Below are positions 50,397 to 60,154 of a DNA stretch of 64,000 nt, piece by piece. The notes below the pieces were generated by a model that worked only from the letters and a program-made list of their open reading frames with translations, did no database searches and was not told the DNA's origin. The position numbers and the translations under genes are program-made. Positions within the stretch are counted from its first letter, which is position 1, and each line of letters opens with the position of its first letter. Source of the DNA: Merdiplasma sp905207905 (GTDB taxonomy: Bacteria > Bacillota > Clostridia > Lachnospirales > Lachnospiraceae); contig CABRXX010000007.1 in the NCBI GenBank assembly GCA_902475025.1, forward strand, positions 1 through 64,000. Direction: 5' to 3'.

Positions 50397-52289
50397 CTAC
50401 ACTTCCTCCCCGTCATTCTGCTCCCGGATCTTTTTTGCCAGCTCTTCCAGTTCCATCCAGTACTCCATGGTCTCTTCCAGCTTTTTCTCCGCTGCCTCTT
50501 TTTTCTCCGACAGCTTTGCCAGTTCCACAAAATCACTGGCTGCTTCATTCATAGCCCGCTCCAGCGCCTCGATCTCCTGCTCCTGCTGTGCAATCTGTTC
50601 TTCTATGGTATCATAATCCTTCTGCTGCTGCCAGGTGAATCTCAGTTTTTTCGGCTTCAGCCGAGGCTTCTTGGCAGATCCCCTCTCACCCTTGGCTTCC
50701 TGTACAGGCAAAGGTGGATTCTCTCTTGTCCCTGCAGGAGTTCCCATCTGTGCCGCAGTCTCTTCTTCCCACTGCTTTCTGGCTGCATAATCGGTGTAAC
50801 CGCCCTCATACTGACGGATCTTTCCGTCCTCGAAAGCAAAAATCCTGCGCACCACCCGGTCCAGAAAATATCGGTCATGGGATACTGCAATTACAATCCC
50901 ATCAAACCGATCCAGATAATCTTCCAAAAGGGTCATGGTGGCAATATCCAGATCATTTGTTGGCTCGTCTAAAATCAGCACATTGGGTGCTTCCATCAAA
51001 ACCCGAAGCAGATTCAGCCGCCGCTTTTCCCCTCCGGAAAGCTTTCCAATAGGGCTGTACTGCTGATGAGAAGGGAACAAAAACCGCTCCAGCATCTTGG
51101 AGGCAGACACCAGCCCCTCCTCGGTAGGCACATATTCTGCGGTCTCCTTGATATAGTCGATCACCCGCATATTCGGATCCATGGAGGAAAGCCCTTCGGC
51201 CGGACGCTCGCCCTCCTTCTGCTCCTGAATCTCCTGGGTATAATAGCCGATCTTTACTGTCTGTCCGATTTCGATCTGTCCCTGATCCGGCGGCAGGATC
51301 CCGGCGATCATCTTCATCAGCGTGGTCTTTCCACAGCCATTTGGCCCGATAAAGCCCACTCGATCCTGCTTTAGAAAGATATAAGAAAAATCTTCAAACA
51401 GTTTCCGGTCTCCATAGCCTTTGGTCAGATGGGAAAGCTCAATGGTACTCCTTCCCATGCGGGTAGAGATGGAAGATAATTCCACTTTTGAATCGGTCTC
51501 CGGCCCTTTCTGATCCCGAAGCGCCTCGTATCTCTGAATGTGAGCCTTCTGCTTGGTAGATCTGGCTCTGGCCCCCCGCCGCATCCACTCTAGCTCCACA
51601 CGAAGAATGGACTGACGCTTTCGCTCTGTGGCCTGGGCCATCTCCTCCCGCTCTGCCTTCAGTTCCAGAAAACCGGAATAGTTGGTCTGATAACTGTACA
51701 CACTTCCCTTGTCGATCTCCACAATTCGGTTCGTGACGCTGTCCAGAAAGTATCGGTCATGGGTTACCATCACCAAAGTTCCGCGGAAAGATTTTAAATA
51801 CTGCTCCAGCCAGTCCGCCATCTCATTGTCCAGATGGTTGGTAGGTTCGTCCAAGATCAGGATGTCCGCCCCGGAAAGCAGCGCGGCCGCCAGCGCCAGC
51901 CGCTTCCGCTGACCTCCGGACAGCTGTTCCACTGGCTGCGTAAAATCAAGGATTCCAAACCTGGTGAGCATAGCCTTGGCCTCTCCCTCCACGTCCCAGG
52001 CTTCCTGGTGGGAAGCACGGCCTTCCATCACGCACTGCAGCGCCGGGGTTCCCGGCTCAAACACCGGATTTTGAGGCAAGTAGCGTATCAGCACATGATT
52101 TGCCAGTACCACGCTGCCCGTATCCGGTTCTTCAAGACCTGCCAGAATCTTTAACAACGTAGACTTTCCGGTGCCGTTGATGCCGATGATTCCCACTTTC
52201 TCTCCTTCCTGAAGAGAAAAAGACACCTGCTGTAAAAGTATCCGCTCTGTATATGATTTTGTTATCTGCTCCGCTGTCAATATATTCAT
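50397..52289 (-). CDS. ABC-F ATPase (Uup/YdiF-type)
   Basis: 630 aa with two ATPase domains: Walker A GINGTGKSTLLKIL and GPNGCGKTTLMKMI, signatures LSGGQRKRLALAAAL and LSGGEKRRLNLLRVL, and no membrane part. Between them the P-site tRNA interaction linker is present (EEMAQATERKRQ region). The C-terminal coiled coil (KKLRFTWQQQKDY, then about 70 helical residues) is of the Uup type. Acts on the ribosome; antibiotic protection is not implied. Confidence 0.93.
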   Translation of the reverse strand: MNILTAEQITKSYTERILLQQVSFSLQEGEKVGIIGINGTGKSTLLKILAGLEEPDTGSVVLANHVLIRYLPQNPVFEPGTPALQCVMEGRASHQEAWDVEGEAKAMLTRFGILDFTQPVEQLSGGQRKRLALAAALLSGADILILDEPTNHLDNEMADWLEQYLKSFRGTLVMVTHDRYFLDSVTNRIVEIDKGSVYSYQTNYSGFLELKAEREEMAQATERKRQSILRVELEWMRRGARARSTKQKAHIQRYEALRDQKGPETDSKVELSSISTRMGRSTIELSHLTKGYGDRKLFEDFSYIFLKQDRVGFIGPNGCGKTTLMKMIAGILPPDQGQIEIGQTVKIGYYTQEIQEQKEGERPAEGLSSMDPNMRVIDYIKETAEYVPTEEGLVSASKMLERFLFPSHQQYSPIGKLSGGEKRRLNLLRVLMEAPNVLILDEPTNDLDIATMTLLEDYLDRFDGIVIAVSHDRYFLDRVVRRIFAFEDGKIRQYEGGYTDYAARKQWEEETAAQMGTPAGTRENPPLPVQEAKGERGSAKKPRLKPKKLRFTWQQQKDYDTIEEQIAQQEQEIEALERAMNEAASDFVELAKLSEKKEAAEKKLEETMEYWMELEELAKKIREQNDGEEV

Positions 52290-52299
52290 CGATATCCCT

Positions 52300-53382
52300 C
52301 TAAGCCTCCGGCAAAATTTCCAGTTCCTTGGAGCAGTGATTCAAGATCTCCACGCCATCCTCTGTCACCAGAACCAGATCCTCAATCCGGACTCCGCCTT
52401 TTCCTGGCAGATAGATGCCAGGCTCAATGGAAAAGATCATACCAGGCTCTGCCACCAGATCACTGGCCAGGGACACATCTCCCTTCTCATGCTCCTCCAT
52501 ACCGATAAAATGTCCCAGGCGATGGGTAAAGTATTCCCCATATCCTGCCTCTTCAATCACCCCTCTGGCAATCCGGTCGATCTCACACAGTGCAACGCCT
52601 GGACGAATCGCTGCCTCCGCTGCCAGCTGCGCCCGTTTCACAGTTTCATACACCCTTTTCTGTTCCTCATCCGCACTGCCATAGAAAAAGGTTCTGGTCA
52701 TATCCGAACAGTACCCGTTCCTTACGCAGCCCACATCAAAAAGAACGCAGTCCCCGGACTTTAATACCGTATCATCCGGCTCGTGATGGCCCACTGCCGC
52801 ATTGGCTCCAAAAGCTACAATCGGCGGAAAGGAATGGGACTCCCCTCCCAGGTTCTGATAGATAGTCAACAGCTGATCTGCCACCTGCCGTTCTGTAACT
52901 CCCGGATGGATTAATTTTTTAAACTGCTCCATAGCCTGATCGTTCACAGCGGAGGATCTGCGCATTTTCTCAATTTCCTCCTGATCCTTTCTGGCTCGTA
53001 CCCGGTCAACGCACTGGGAAGACAGCACATACTCTGACCCGGTTCCCCGCTTCATCAGTGGCAGAAGGAAGCGGGCCGCCATGGTCTCATCGATTCCCAA
53101 AGGCTTCTTAGGATCCATCACCTGACTTAAAAGGGCTGTGCCGTCCTCCCCGTCCTTGTACCATACGATCTCTATATCTTCCATCTTTGGAAGCACAAAA
53201 AGCCGGTTGGCGATAAGGGTACGACCTCCGTCTGCCTTTACCGCCAAAGCCCAGAACCGCTCTCCCGGATTTTCAAAGTGCTCTGCCAAATAGTAGATCG
53301 CATAGGGATTGGTGACCACCATCTGGTCCACCCCTGCCTTTTTCATCTCTTCCAGTACCCGTTTCATTCTCTGTGCCTTCAT
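52300..53382 (-). CDS. M24-family Xaa-Pro aminopeptidase/dipeptidase
   Basis: 360 aa. N-terminal creatinase-like domain, then the pita-bread catalytic domain with the metal ligands in VLFDVGCVRNGYCSDMTRTF (two Asp), HRLGHFIGMEEHEKGD (His), IFSIEPGIYLPG (Glu) and GVRIEDLVLVT (Glu). Removes the residue before proline in peptides in the cytoplasm. GGAGG before ATG 53382. Confidence 0.93.
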   Translation of the reverse strand: MKAQRMKRVLEEMKKAGVDQMVVTNPYAIYYLAEHFENPGERFWALAVKADGGRTLIANRLFVLPKMEDIEIVWYKDGEDGTALLSQVMDPKKPLGIDETMAARFLLPLMKRGTGSEYVLSSQCVDRVRARKDQEEIEKMRRSSAVNDQAMEQFKKLIHPGVTERQVADQLLTIYQNLGGESHSFPPIVAFGANAAVGHHEPDDTVLKSGDCVLFDVGCVRNGYCSDMTRTFFYGSADEEQKRVYETVKRAQLAAEAAIRPGVALCEIDRIARGVIEEAGYGEYFTHRLGHFIGMEEHEKGDVSLASDLVAEPGMIFSIEPGIYLPGKGGVRIEDLVLVTEDGVEILNHCSKELEILPEA

Positions 53383-53518
53383 TCTATCTTCCTCCCTTTT
53401 CTTCTGTTTTTCCGGCCGCTGTTCCGGCTGTTTATTCTGCCACTCTGACTGTTTACACTATCGTTCCTGGATTTTCCGGCCGTCCTTCCTGCTTTTTACG
53501 CTGCCGCTCCTGAATTTC

Positions 53519-54499
53519 TCACTGCTGCTCCTGAAACTCCGGCTGCCCTTCCAGCTTTTCCCGCTCTCTCTGGGCCAGCTCGCTCAGTCTCCGAAGCCTG
53601 TGGTTCACTCCTGATTTGCCGACAGGAGGATCTAATAATTCTCCCAGTTCTTTTAAAGTAGCCTCCCTCTGCTCCAGCCTCAGCACAGCCACCTGAGCCA
53701 GGTTTTCCGGCAGATGTTCCAGTCCCACCTGCCGCATCAAAAACTCGATATCTTCAATCTGTTTCACTGCCGCATTCACCGTCTTATGGATATTGGCAGT
53801 TTCACAGTTTACTTTCCTGTTTACGGTGTTTCTCATTTCTCTGACGATTCGGATATTCTCCAGCCTCATCAAAGCTCTGTGAGCCTCCATCACATTGAGG
53901 ATGTCCACGATCTGGGCGCCCTCTTTTAAATACACTACAAAATGACCTTTTCGCTCCACGATCTTACCATCCAGCTCAAAACTGCAGATCATCTGCTGCA
54001 ACTGCCTGGCCTTGGGCATAGTGGCGCACACGATCTCAAAATGATAAAATTTCCTGGGATCGCTGATGGAACCGGCCACCAGAAAAGCGCCCCGGATAAA
54101 GGCTCTGCGGCAGCAGGATTTCTGTACAATGAGATTGTCCACCAGCGAAAGATTCTCCTCCACTTCCAGCCCCTGATTTACCAGCTTGGCTGCCCGCAGC
54201 ACCCGAAGAGCCTCCTCATGGCCGGATACCGTCACCGTGTACATGCGATTCTGACCATGGGTGCCATGAATCCTCACCCCTACCTCCCCGATAATATGGA
54301 AAATCTTCCGAAGCAGCGCTCCGTATTTCCTTGCCACATAAAGGTTCTCCGTCTGAATTCGGATATGAACCCGGTCTCTGGTAGAGATAGAAACACGGCC
54401 ACACATGGTGAGAATGGCCGTGAGCTCTGCGATCTGACAGTGTCTGGCACTATTGATCTGGGCAGATAATTCTTCTTTTGTTTCACTTGAAAAAGACAT
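53519..54499 (-). CDS. whiA: WhiA-type DNA-binding regulator
   Basis: 326 aa. Two LAGLIDADG-like domains (residues about 1-210; RAFIRGAFLVAGSISDPRKFYH) and a C-terminal helix-turn-helix (LRLEQREATLKELGELLDPP, KSGVNHRLRRL). Required for growth or sporulation programmes in Firmicutes and Actinobacteria. It starts 15 bases after rapZ ends. Confidence 0.96.
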   Translation of the reverse strand: MSFSSETKEELSAQINSARHCQIAELTAILTMCGRVSISTRDRVHIRIQTENLYVARKYGALLRKIFHIIGEVGVRIHGTHGQNRMYTVTVSGHEEALRVLRAAKLVNQGLEVEENLSLVDNLIVQKSCCRRAFIRGAFLVAGSISDPRKFYHFEIVCATMPKARQLQQMICSFELDGKIVERKGHFVVYLKEGAQIVDILNVMEAHRALMRLENIRIVREMRNTVNRKVNCETANIHKTVNAAVKQIEDIEFLMRQVGLEHLPENLAQVAVLRLEQREATLKELGELLDPPVGKSGVNHRLRRLSELAQREREKLEGQPEFQEQQ

Positions 54500-54514
54500 G
54501 GCGCTTCCCCCTGT

Positions 54515-55378
54515 CTAACGCAATATATCCTTATGGACAATCTTCAGACCATACCCCTGTTTCTGGCAGAGATGATCATACAGCTTATTGGCCAGGGTCA
54601 CCGAACGATGCTTCCCTCCGGTACATCCCATGGCAATCACCAGCTGATTCTTCCCCTCTGTCACATAGTTTGGCATAAGAAAATCCACCAGATCCGTAAG
54701 CTTGTCCAAAAAGGTCTGAGCTGTCTCAGAACTCATCACATACTCCTGGACCTCCGGATCATTTCCCGTCTTGGGGCGCAGCTCCTCCACATAGAACGGG
54801 TTCGGCAAAAACCGGACGTCAAACACCAGATCCGCATCTACTGGGATCCCGTACTTAAAGCCAAAGCTCTGAACTGTGACAAACAGATTCTTGTACTCCT
54901 GCTGATGAACAAAAATCTTTTCCAATTCTGCTTTCAGATCTCTGGTAAGAAGCTGGCTGGTATCAATGATATAATCCGCCCGCTCCTTCAAGCTGGAAAG
55001 CATCTGCATTTCTCTTGCAATGCCCTCCTCGATGCTTCCTCCCTTGGCCATAGGATGGCGTCTCCGGCTCTCCTTGTATCGCTTCACCAAAGTGGAACCC
55101 CCGGCTTCCATAAACAGGATCTCCTGATCCTCCCCTTTTTCGCCAGCCTTCTCCAGGGTCTGGATCAGCCGCTCCACAGACTCCGGGCCATGGAAGCCTC
55201 TCACGTCCAACCCAAGAGCCACCTTGCTGTATTCCTCTGCATTCCCTGCCAGGTCGATAAATTTCTCCACCAGAGGAATCGGCAGATTATCCACACAGAA
55301 ATATCCCATATCCTCCAGCATCTTTAATGCGGTGCTCTTTCCGGCTCCGGACATCCCCGTCACAATCACAAATCTCAT
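54515..55378 (-). CDS. rapZ: RNase adapter RapZ
   Basis: 287 aa. Walker A VTGMSGAGKSTALKMLED, the middle LDVRGFHGPESVERLI, and the C-terminal GCTGGKHRSVTLANKLYDHL. In E. coli it controls glucosamine-6-phosphate synthase RNA; in Firmicutes it is linked to cell wall metabolism. One base separates it from murB. Confidence 0.96.
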   Translation of the reverse strand: MRFVIVTGMSGAGKSTALKMLEDMGYFCVDNLPIPLVEKFIDLAGNAEEYSKVALGLDVRGFHGPESVERLIQTLEKAGEKGEDQEILFMEAGGSTLVKRYKESRRRHPMAKGGSIEEGIAREMQMLSSLKERADYIIDTSQLLTRDLKAELEKIFVHQQEYKNLFVTVQSFGFKYGIPVDADLVFDVRFLPNPFYVEELRPKTGNDPEVQEYVMSSETAQTFLDKLTDLVDFLMPNYVTEGKNQLVIAMGCTGGKHRSVTLANKLYDHLCQKQGYGLKIVHKDILR

Positions 55379-55379
55379 A

Positions 55380-56303
55380 TTAGAACTCTCCCAGCATCTT
55401 CACTTCCGGCTCCAGCAAAACTCCGGACTGCTTCTGTACCCGCTCCTGCACCTGTCGGATCAACTCCCGCACATCTGCCGCTGTGGCATTTCCTTTGTTT
55501 ACTACAAAACCGCAGTGCTTTTCCGAGATCTGGGCTCCTCCCACAGAAAATCCCCGCAGCCCCGCATCCATGATCAGTTTTCCTGCAAAATGCCCTTCCG
55601 GCCGCTTAAAGGTACTGCCTGCACTGGGCATCTCCAGAGGCTGCTTGGTCACCCTCCGGTTCTTCAAATCTTCCATCTGGCTGCGAATCTTTTCCGGGTC
55701 TCCCGGCTGCAATCCCAGAACTGCCTCCAGCACCGTATAATGGCGCTTCTCCACCACACTGGTGCGGTAACCAAACTCCATTTCCTCTGTCTTTAAAGTA
55801 AGCACTTCTCCCTCCGGAGTCAGGACAACCGTCTGAAGCAGCACATCTCTTAACTCTCCTCCATAGGCTCCTGCGTTCATCACCGCAGCGCCCCCTATGG
55901 TGCCCGGTATGCCGGAAGCAAACTCAAATCCTGTAAGACCTGCGTCTAAAGCCGCCTTTGCAATCACGGACATCATGGCTCCCGACTGAGCAATGATTCT
56001 GGTTTCTTCCACCCGAACCCGGTTAAAATTCTTATAGAGCTGAATCATCACGCCCCGGTACCCCTTATCTCCCACCAGCAGATTACTTCCATTACCCAGT
56101 ATGTAATAAGGAAGCTTTTCTTCCTTACAGAAAGAAACCACCTGTCTGACGCATTCCATATCCTTTGGAATCACAAAATAGTCTGCCGGTCCTCCGATAC
56201 GAAAAGTGGTGTGCCGGCTCATAGGCTCATTTGTCAGCACCTGCTCTCTGCCTGCTCTCTGGCAAAGCGCTTCATATCTATTCTGATTTATATTCTGCTT
56301 CAT
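55380..56303 (-). CDS. murB: UDP-N-acetylenolpyruvoylglucosamine reductase
   Basis: 307 aa from ATG 56303; TTG four codons earlier is weaker. FAD-binding core (LGNGSNLLVGDKGYRG, ASGIPGTIGGAAVMNAGAYG), the catalytic Ser in PSAGSTFKRPEGHFAG, and EPEVKMLGEF at the end. Second committed step of peptidoglycan synthesis. Heads the murB-rapZ-whiA operon. Confidence 0.96.
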   Translation of the reverse strand: MKQNINQNRYEALCQRAGREQVLTNEPMSRHTTFRIGGPADYFVIPKDMECVRQVVSFCKEEKLPYYILGNGSNLLVGDKGYRGVMIQLYKNFNRVRVEETRIIAQSGAMMSVIAKAALDAGLTGFEFASGIPGTIGGAAVMNAGAYGGELRDVLLQTVVLTPEGEVLTLKTEEMEFGYRTSVVEKRHYTVLEAVLGLQPGDPEKIRSQMEDLKNRRVTKQPLEMPSAGSTFKRPEGHFAGKLIMDAGLRGFSVGGAQISEKHCGFVVNKGNATAADVRELIRQVQERVQKQSGVLLEPEVKMLGEF

Positions 56304-56437
56304 ATAAACTTCCAACTTTCTATGGTTTATTATCTTTTCTAATCATACAATATGCATGGCAGAAAAGCAAGATACTCTGATTTCCTCTTGGAATCAGAGC
56401 AAACCCCCGCCGCAGTCATTGGAACACGCAGCAAGTT

Positions 56438-59400
56438 TTATTTTAAAATCCCGCTCCTCTCAATGCTTTCCACCACATTTTCCAGCTCTTTTGGGGGAAG
56501 AACCAGAGCAAAGCGCACATACCCCTCTCCCAGATTTCCAAAACTGCTGCCGGGCACACAGATCACCCCGGAGCGCTCCATCAGCTCCATACAGAACTGT
56601 TCCGAATTAGTATACCCCTCCGGCAGCGGCGCCCACACGAACATAGTGCCCTGGCTGTCCGGAACCTGCCAGCCAATCCTTCGCAGTCCCTGACAGAGAG
56701 TCCGATTGCGAAGGTCATACTGACGGCACTGCTCCAGTACTTCCTCCTCCGGCGTCTTTAAAGCCGCGATGGCTCCATACTGCACAGGCAGAAAAATACC
56801 GTAATCAATCTGAGAGCGAAGAGCCTGGAAACGGGCTACAATCTCCCGGTTACCCACCACAAAAGACATCCTGGCTCCTGTATAATTATAAGATTTAGAC
56901 AGGGAATAAAACTCGATTCCCACTTCCTTAGCCCCCTCAAAGGACAAGAAAGAAGTCCCTCTGCAATCTTTGTAGTCCTCCAGGGAAGGCTCGAAAAGAG
57001 CTTCTTCTCCCTCCCTTTTCGGAAACACGATATCCGAATAGGCGTTATCATGAAGGATCACAATGTCATACTTCTTTGCAAAATCAATCAGCTCACGGTA
57101 AAATTTCTCCGGCGCAGTGCGGCAGATGGGATTTCCCGGATAATTTACCACCATAAATCTGGCTTCTTCCGCCACCTCCGATGGAATGGCTTTCAGATCA
57201 GGCAGAAAATCATTTTCCTTCAACAGAGAATACTCCCACACCTTTGCATCGCAAAATAAAGGCCCAATCTTAAAAATAGGATAGCCGGGGTTGGGAACCA
57301 GCACCAGATCTCCAGGATTGCACAGCACCCAGGCAATGTGGGCCATGCCCTCCTGGGAGCCGTAGATGGACATGATCTCATCCTTCTCCAGCACTACTCC
57401 AAACCTTTTCTGATAAAAATCCTGCACAGTCTCGATCAACTGGGGCAGCTCTTTTAAGGCATATTTGAAATTGTCCGGATCCAAGGCCGCCCTGGATACT
57501 GCCTCCATCACTCTGGCAGGCGGAGCAAAATCCGGAGTCCCCACAGACAAATTATAAATCGTCTTCCCTTCCTTTAAAAGTTCCTCTTTCCGCTCATTCA
57601 GCACCGCAAAAATTCCTGCATCAAAGGACGTAGCCCTCTTTGAAAATTCCACCTTCATCTTCTTGTCCTCTTTCTTTTCTCTCTTTTCCAGTATACAGGT
57701 AAGCACAAACAATAACCCGCAAAAAACAGATAAAATCAGTCCCAGCCATAAACCTCCCGGCGTGTAGGTCATGGAGATCTCATGGTCTCCCGAAGACAGA
57801 TCCACTCCCATTAAGGAATCTCCGATCTTGATCAACTCCGCCTTAGCGCCGTCCACCGTAAGACTCCAGTTTTCACTGTAAGGCACCGTAAGCAGCATAG
57901 TTCCTTCCTGATCCACATGGATGGTTCCGCTTAAATGATTGCCCTCTGCCTCCACCTGCTCCAGCTGATTCCTGGAGAGCTGATCCACCACCTTCTGATA
58001 AGCTGCATTGTCGCAGACATACACCCTGGCAGTCTGAACCCCCTCCTCATCCATGGTAACTGTAAAATCCGCCATATCCTTCCCGTCCATCCGGTTGATC
58101 ACATACAGATGGTCTGTGTAAGTATCATAGGTTTTGGAGTATTCCGGCGTATTTAATTCCAGCTTATCCACCCGGTTGGCCAGATAGAGATATACCTGTT
58201 TGTTTTCCGGAATAAGAATCCCGTAATTTTCTCCGTTAGACATCTCAATCTGCCGGTCAAACAAAAAAATCGGTTCCAGTCCTGTAGCCAGCTGTACAAA
58301 GCTGTTCTGCACATCCATAGGATTGTCCTGATAAATATTCCACTCTTTAATAGAAGAATTCACCATAAAACCTAAAGACAGCGCATTCTTATTTTCATAG
58401 AGGGTCAGATTATCATCGGAATCCACCTTCTCAAACTGATAAATAGAATCCCCTTTTCCCTTGGAGGAGAGCACATAGCGGATGCCAAACACATCGTTCA
58501 TCAGCTTGGTCACTCCGTTGTAACCATTTTTGTTGGTTCTTGCCTCAATCCCCAGCCGGTCGCACAGCTCTGTGGTAGAGGCAGGCATGGTGGAATTGAA
58601 CATCACCAGGGCATGACCGCCTGCATACATGGTCACATTCCGCATCCTCTGGCTGTCAATCTCACTGCGGTAAAATTCCTCGTCCTCCCCTCCCCCCGTC
58701 AGGGTGCCAAAGGAGGCCTGGTCTGCCATGTAGGAACTGCGCCCCACATTTCCGTTGCAGCAAAGACCGTAGATCCCATGGCCTCCCGCCTCTGCCAGCA
58801 TCAGCCCTCCTGCCAGGTAAAGAGCCAGTTTTCTGCGCCCTTTCATCAGCTTTGCGGACAGCAGCACCAGCAGATACACCAGCAAAAGAAGGAGCGTGAT
58901 CAGATACACATAGGGTTCCAGATCTCCCAGCTTTAACAGGTAAGCCGTCAGAGCAAAGCCGATGGGAAGCAGCCCGGAAACCAGCAGCTTCCATAATTTC
59001 ATATTCCCTGCATGTTCCAGCACATCAAAAGACATCACCAAAAGCAGGCAGATGTAAAGAAAAGCGAACCGGTTGGGCAGGCCGTTCTGCACATGGAAGC
59101 CATGCCAGATATAATTCAAAATATTCATGGAAAAGCCAAGCAACAAAAATCCTGCCAAAGCAAGCTTGGCCAGCCGCTCCCGAAGCCGGATCTTATCGTC
59201 CAGGGCATAGAGAACCACCAGCACCAGCACCGCCACACCGCAATAGGCGTTTAAGCCCACCTGGCTGCTGGAGATATTCACAGGAGCATTTCCTGCAAAA
59301 TGAGCCAATACCATATCGAAAAAGCTGGTGTAAAACTTGATTACAGAGGGAAAGCTGTTGTTTAGCATGGACTCAGAGCTGGAGAGTCCCACATAAGCGG

Positions 59401-60154
59401 GAAGCAGCACCACAGAGGCCATCCCTCCTGCCAGCAGGGAATACCATCCAAACCTCAGACAGCTTTTCCAGATCTTTCTCCAGGTAAGCCTCCGCTTTGC
59501 AGCAAAGCACACCAAAAGATACAGACAGGAAAAAATGCAAAGCATAAATCCAATATAATAATTACACCAGAGCCCGTAAAACAAAGCCAGGCCGTACATC
59601 TTTCCGCCCTTGCCGGCCACGATTTTTTCAATTCCCATCATGATCAGCGGCACCATGGCAATGCTGTCCAGCCACATCAGATTAAAGGAATAGCCGATCA
59701 TAAAGTTGCTCAGGGCAAACATGGTGCCAAATACAATAGGCCAAAACCGCCTTCCCGGCGCCCGCTTGTAAAGGTACCAGGAAAAAATGCCTCCGCAGAG
59801 AGCCATTTTCAGCAAAATAAAATAGTCCATCACATCTGCCACATGAGCCTTGGGAAACAAAGCCAGCAGCAGATTTAGGGGACTTGCCAGATAGTAGGCA
59901 AAGGTAGCCCAGAAATCATACCCCAGTCCTCCGGAAAAGGAATAAAGCAGGGATTCCGAATGCACCAGCTTCTGCTGCAGCTCCGTATAAAAAGGCAGAT
60001 ACTGATGAATAGAATCAATGATCAGCACTGTGTGATCCCCAAAGGGCCAGATTCCGTTGATGCCATAACCCACCAAAGTGATCAGAGCCGGCACCAAAAA
60101 TCCCATGCCAAAATAAAACAGCCCCGGCCGCCGTAACTTTCGTTGTTCAATCAT
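56438..60154 (-). CDS. YfhO-like membrane glycosyltransferase fused to a class I/II aminotransferase
   Basis: 1238 aa with no internal stop. Residues 1-832 are a YfhO-type protein: about twelve helices (start FYFGMGFLVPALITLVGYG), then a long external part ending TPGGLWLGLILSVFCG. Residues 833-1238 (starting at 57658) form a complete cytoplasmic aminotransferase: FAPPARVMEAVSRAA, YGSQEGMAHIAWVL, NYPGNPICRTAPEKF, Lys in YSLSKSYNYTGARMSFVVG, and GEGYVRFALVLPP. GAGG lies 8 bases ahead of the internal ATG 57658, so the second part may also be made alone. The start ATG 60154 overlaps the end of addA by 8 bases. Normally these are separate proteins. Confidence 0.88.
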   Translation of the reverse strand: MIEQRKLRRPGLFYFGMGFLVPALITLVGYGINGIWPFGDHTVLIIDSIHQYLPFYTELQQKLVHSESLLYSFSGGLGYDFWATFAYYLASPLNLLLALFPKAHVADVMDYFILLKMALCGGIFSWYLYKRAPGRRFWPIVFGTMFALSNFMIGYSFNLMWLDSIAMVPLIMMGIEKIVAGKGGKMYGLALFYGLWCNYYIGFMLCIFSCLYLLVCFAAKRRLTWRKIWKSCLRFGWYSLLAGGMASVVLLPAYVGLSSSESMLNNSFPSVIKFYTSFFDMVLAHFAGNAPVNISSSQVGLNAYCGVAVLVLVVLYALDDKIRLRERLAKLALAGFLLLGFSMNILNYIWHGFHVQNGLPNRFAFLYICLLLVMSFDVLEHAGNMKLWKLLVSGLLPIGFALTAYLLKLGDLEPYVYLITLLLLLVYLLVLLSAKLMKGRRKLALYLAGGLMLAEAGGHGIYGLCCNGNVGRSSYMADQASFGTLTGGGEDEEFYRSEIDSQRMRNVTMYAGGHALVMFNSTMPASTTELCDRLGIEARTNKNGYNGVTKLMNDVFGIRYVLSSKGKGDSIYQFEKVDSDDNLTLYENKNALSLGFMVNSSIKEWNIYQDNPMDVQNSFVQLATGLEPIFLFDRQIEMSNGENYGILIPENKQVYLYLANRVDKLELNTPEYSKTYDTYTDHLYVINRMDGKDMADFTVTMDEEGVQTARVYVCDNAAYQKVVDQLSRNQLEQVEAEGNHLSGTIHVDQEGTMLLTVPYSENWSLTVDGAKAELIKIGDSLMGVDLSSGDHEISMTYTPGGLWLGLILSVFCGLLFVLTCILEKREKKEDKKMKVEFSKRATSFDAGIFAVLNERKEELLKEGKTIYNLSVGTPDFAPPARVMEAVSRAALDPDNFKYALKELPQLIETVQDFYQKRFGVVLEKDEIMSIYGSQEGMAHIAWVLCNPGDLVLVPNPGYPIFKIGPLFCDAKVWEYSLLKENDFLPDLKAIPSEVAEEARFMVVNYPGNPICRTAPEKFYRELIDFAKKYDIVILHDNAYSDIVFPKREGEEALFEPSLEDYKDCRGTSFLSFEGAKEVGIEFYSLSKSYNYTGARMSFVVGNREIVARFQALRSQIDYGIFLPVQYGAIAALKTPEEEVLEQCRQYDLRNRTLCQGLRRIGWQVPDSQGTMFVWAPLPEGYTNSEQFCMELMERSGVICVPGSSFGNLGEGYVRFALVLPPKELENVVESIERSGILK

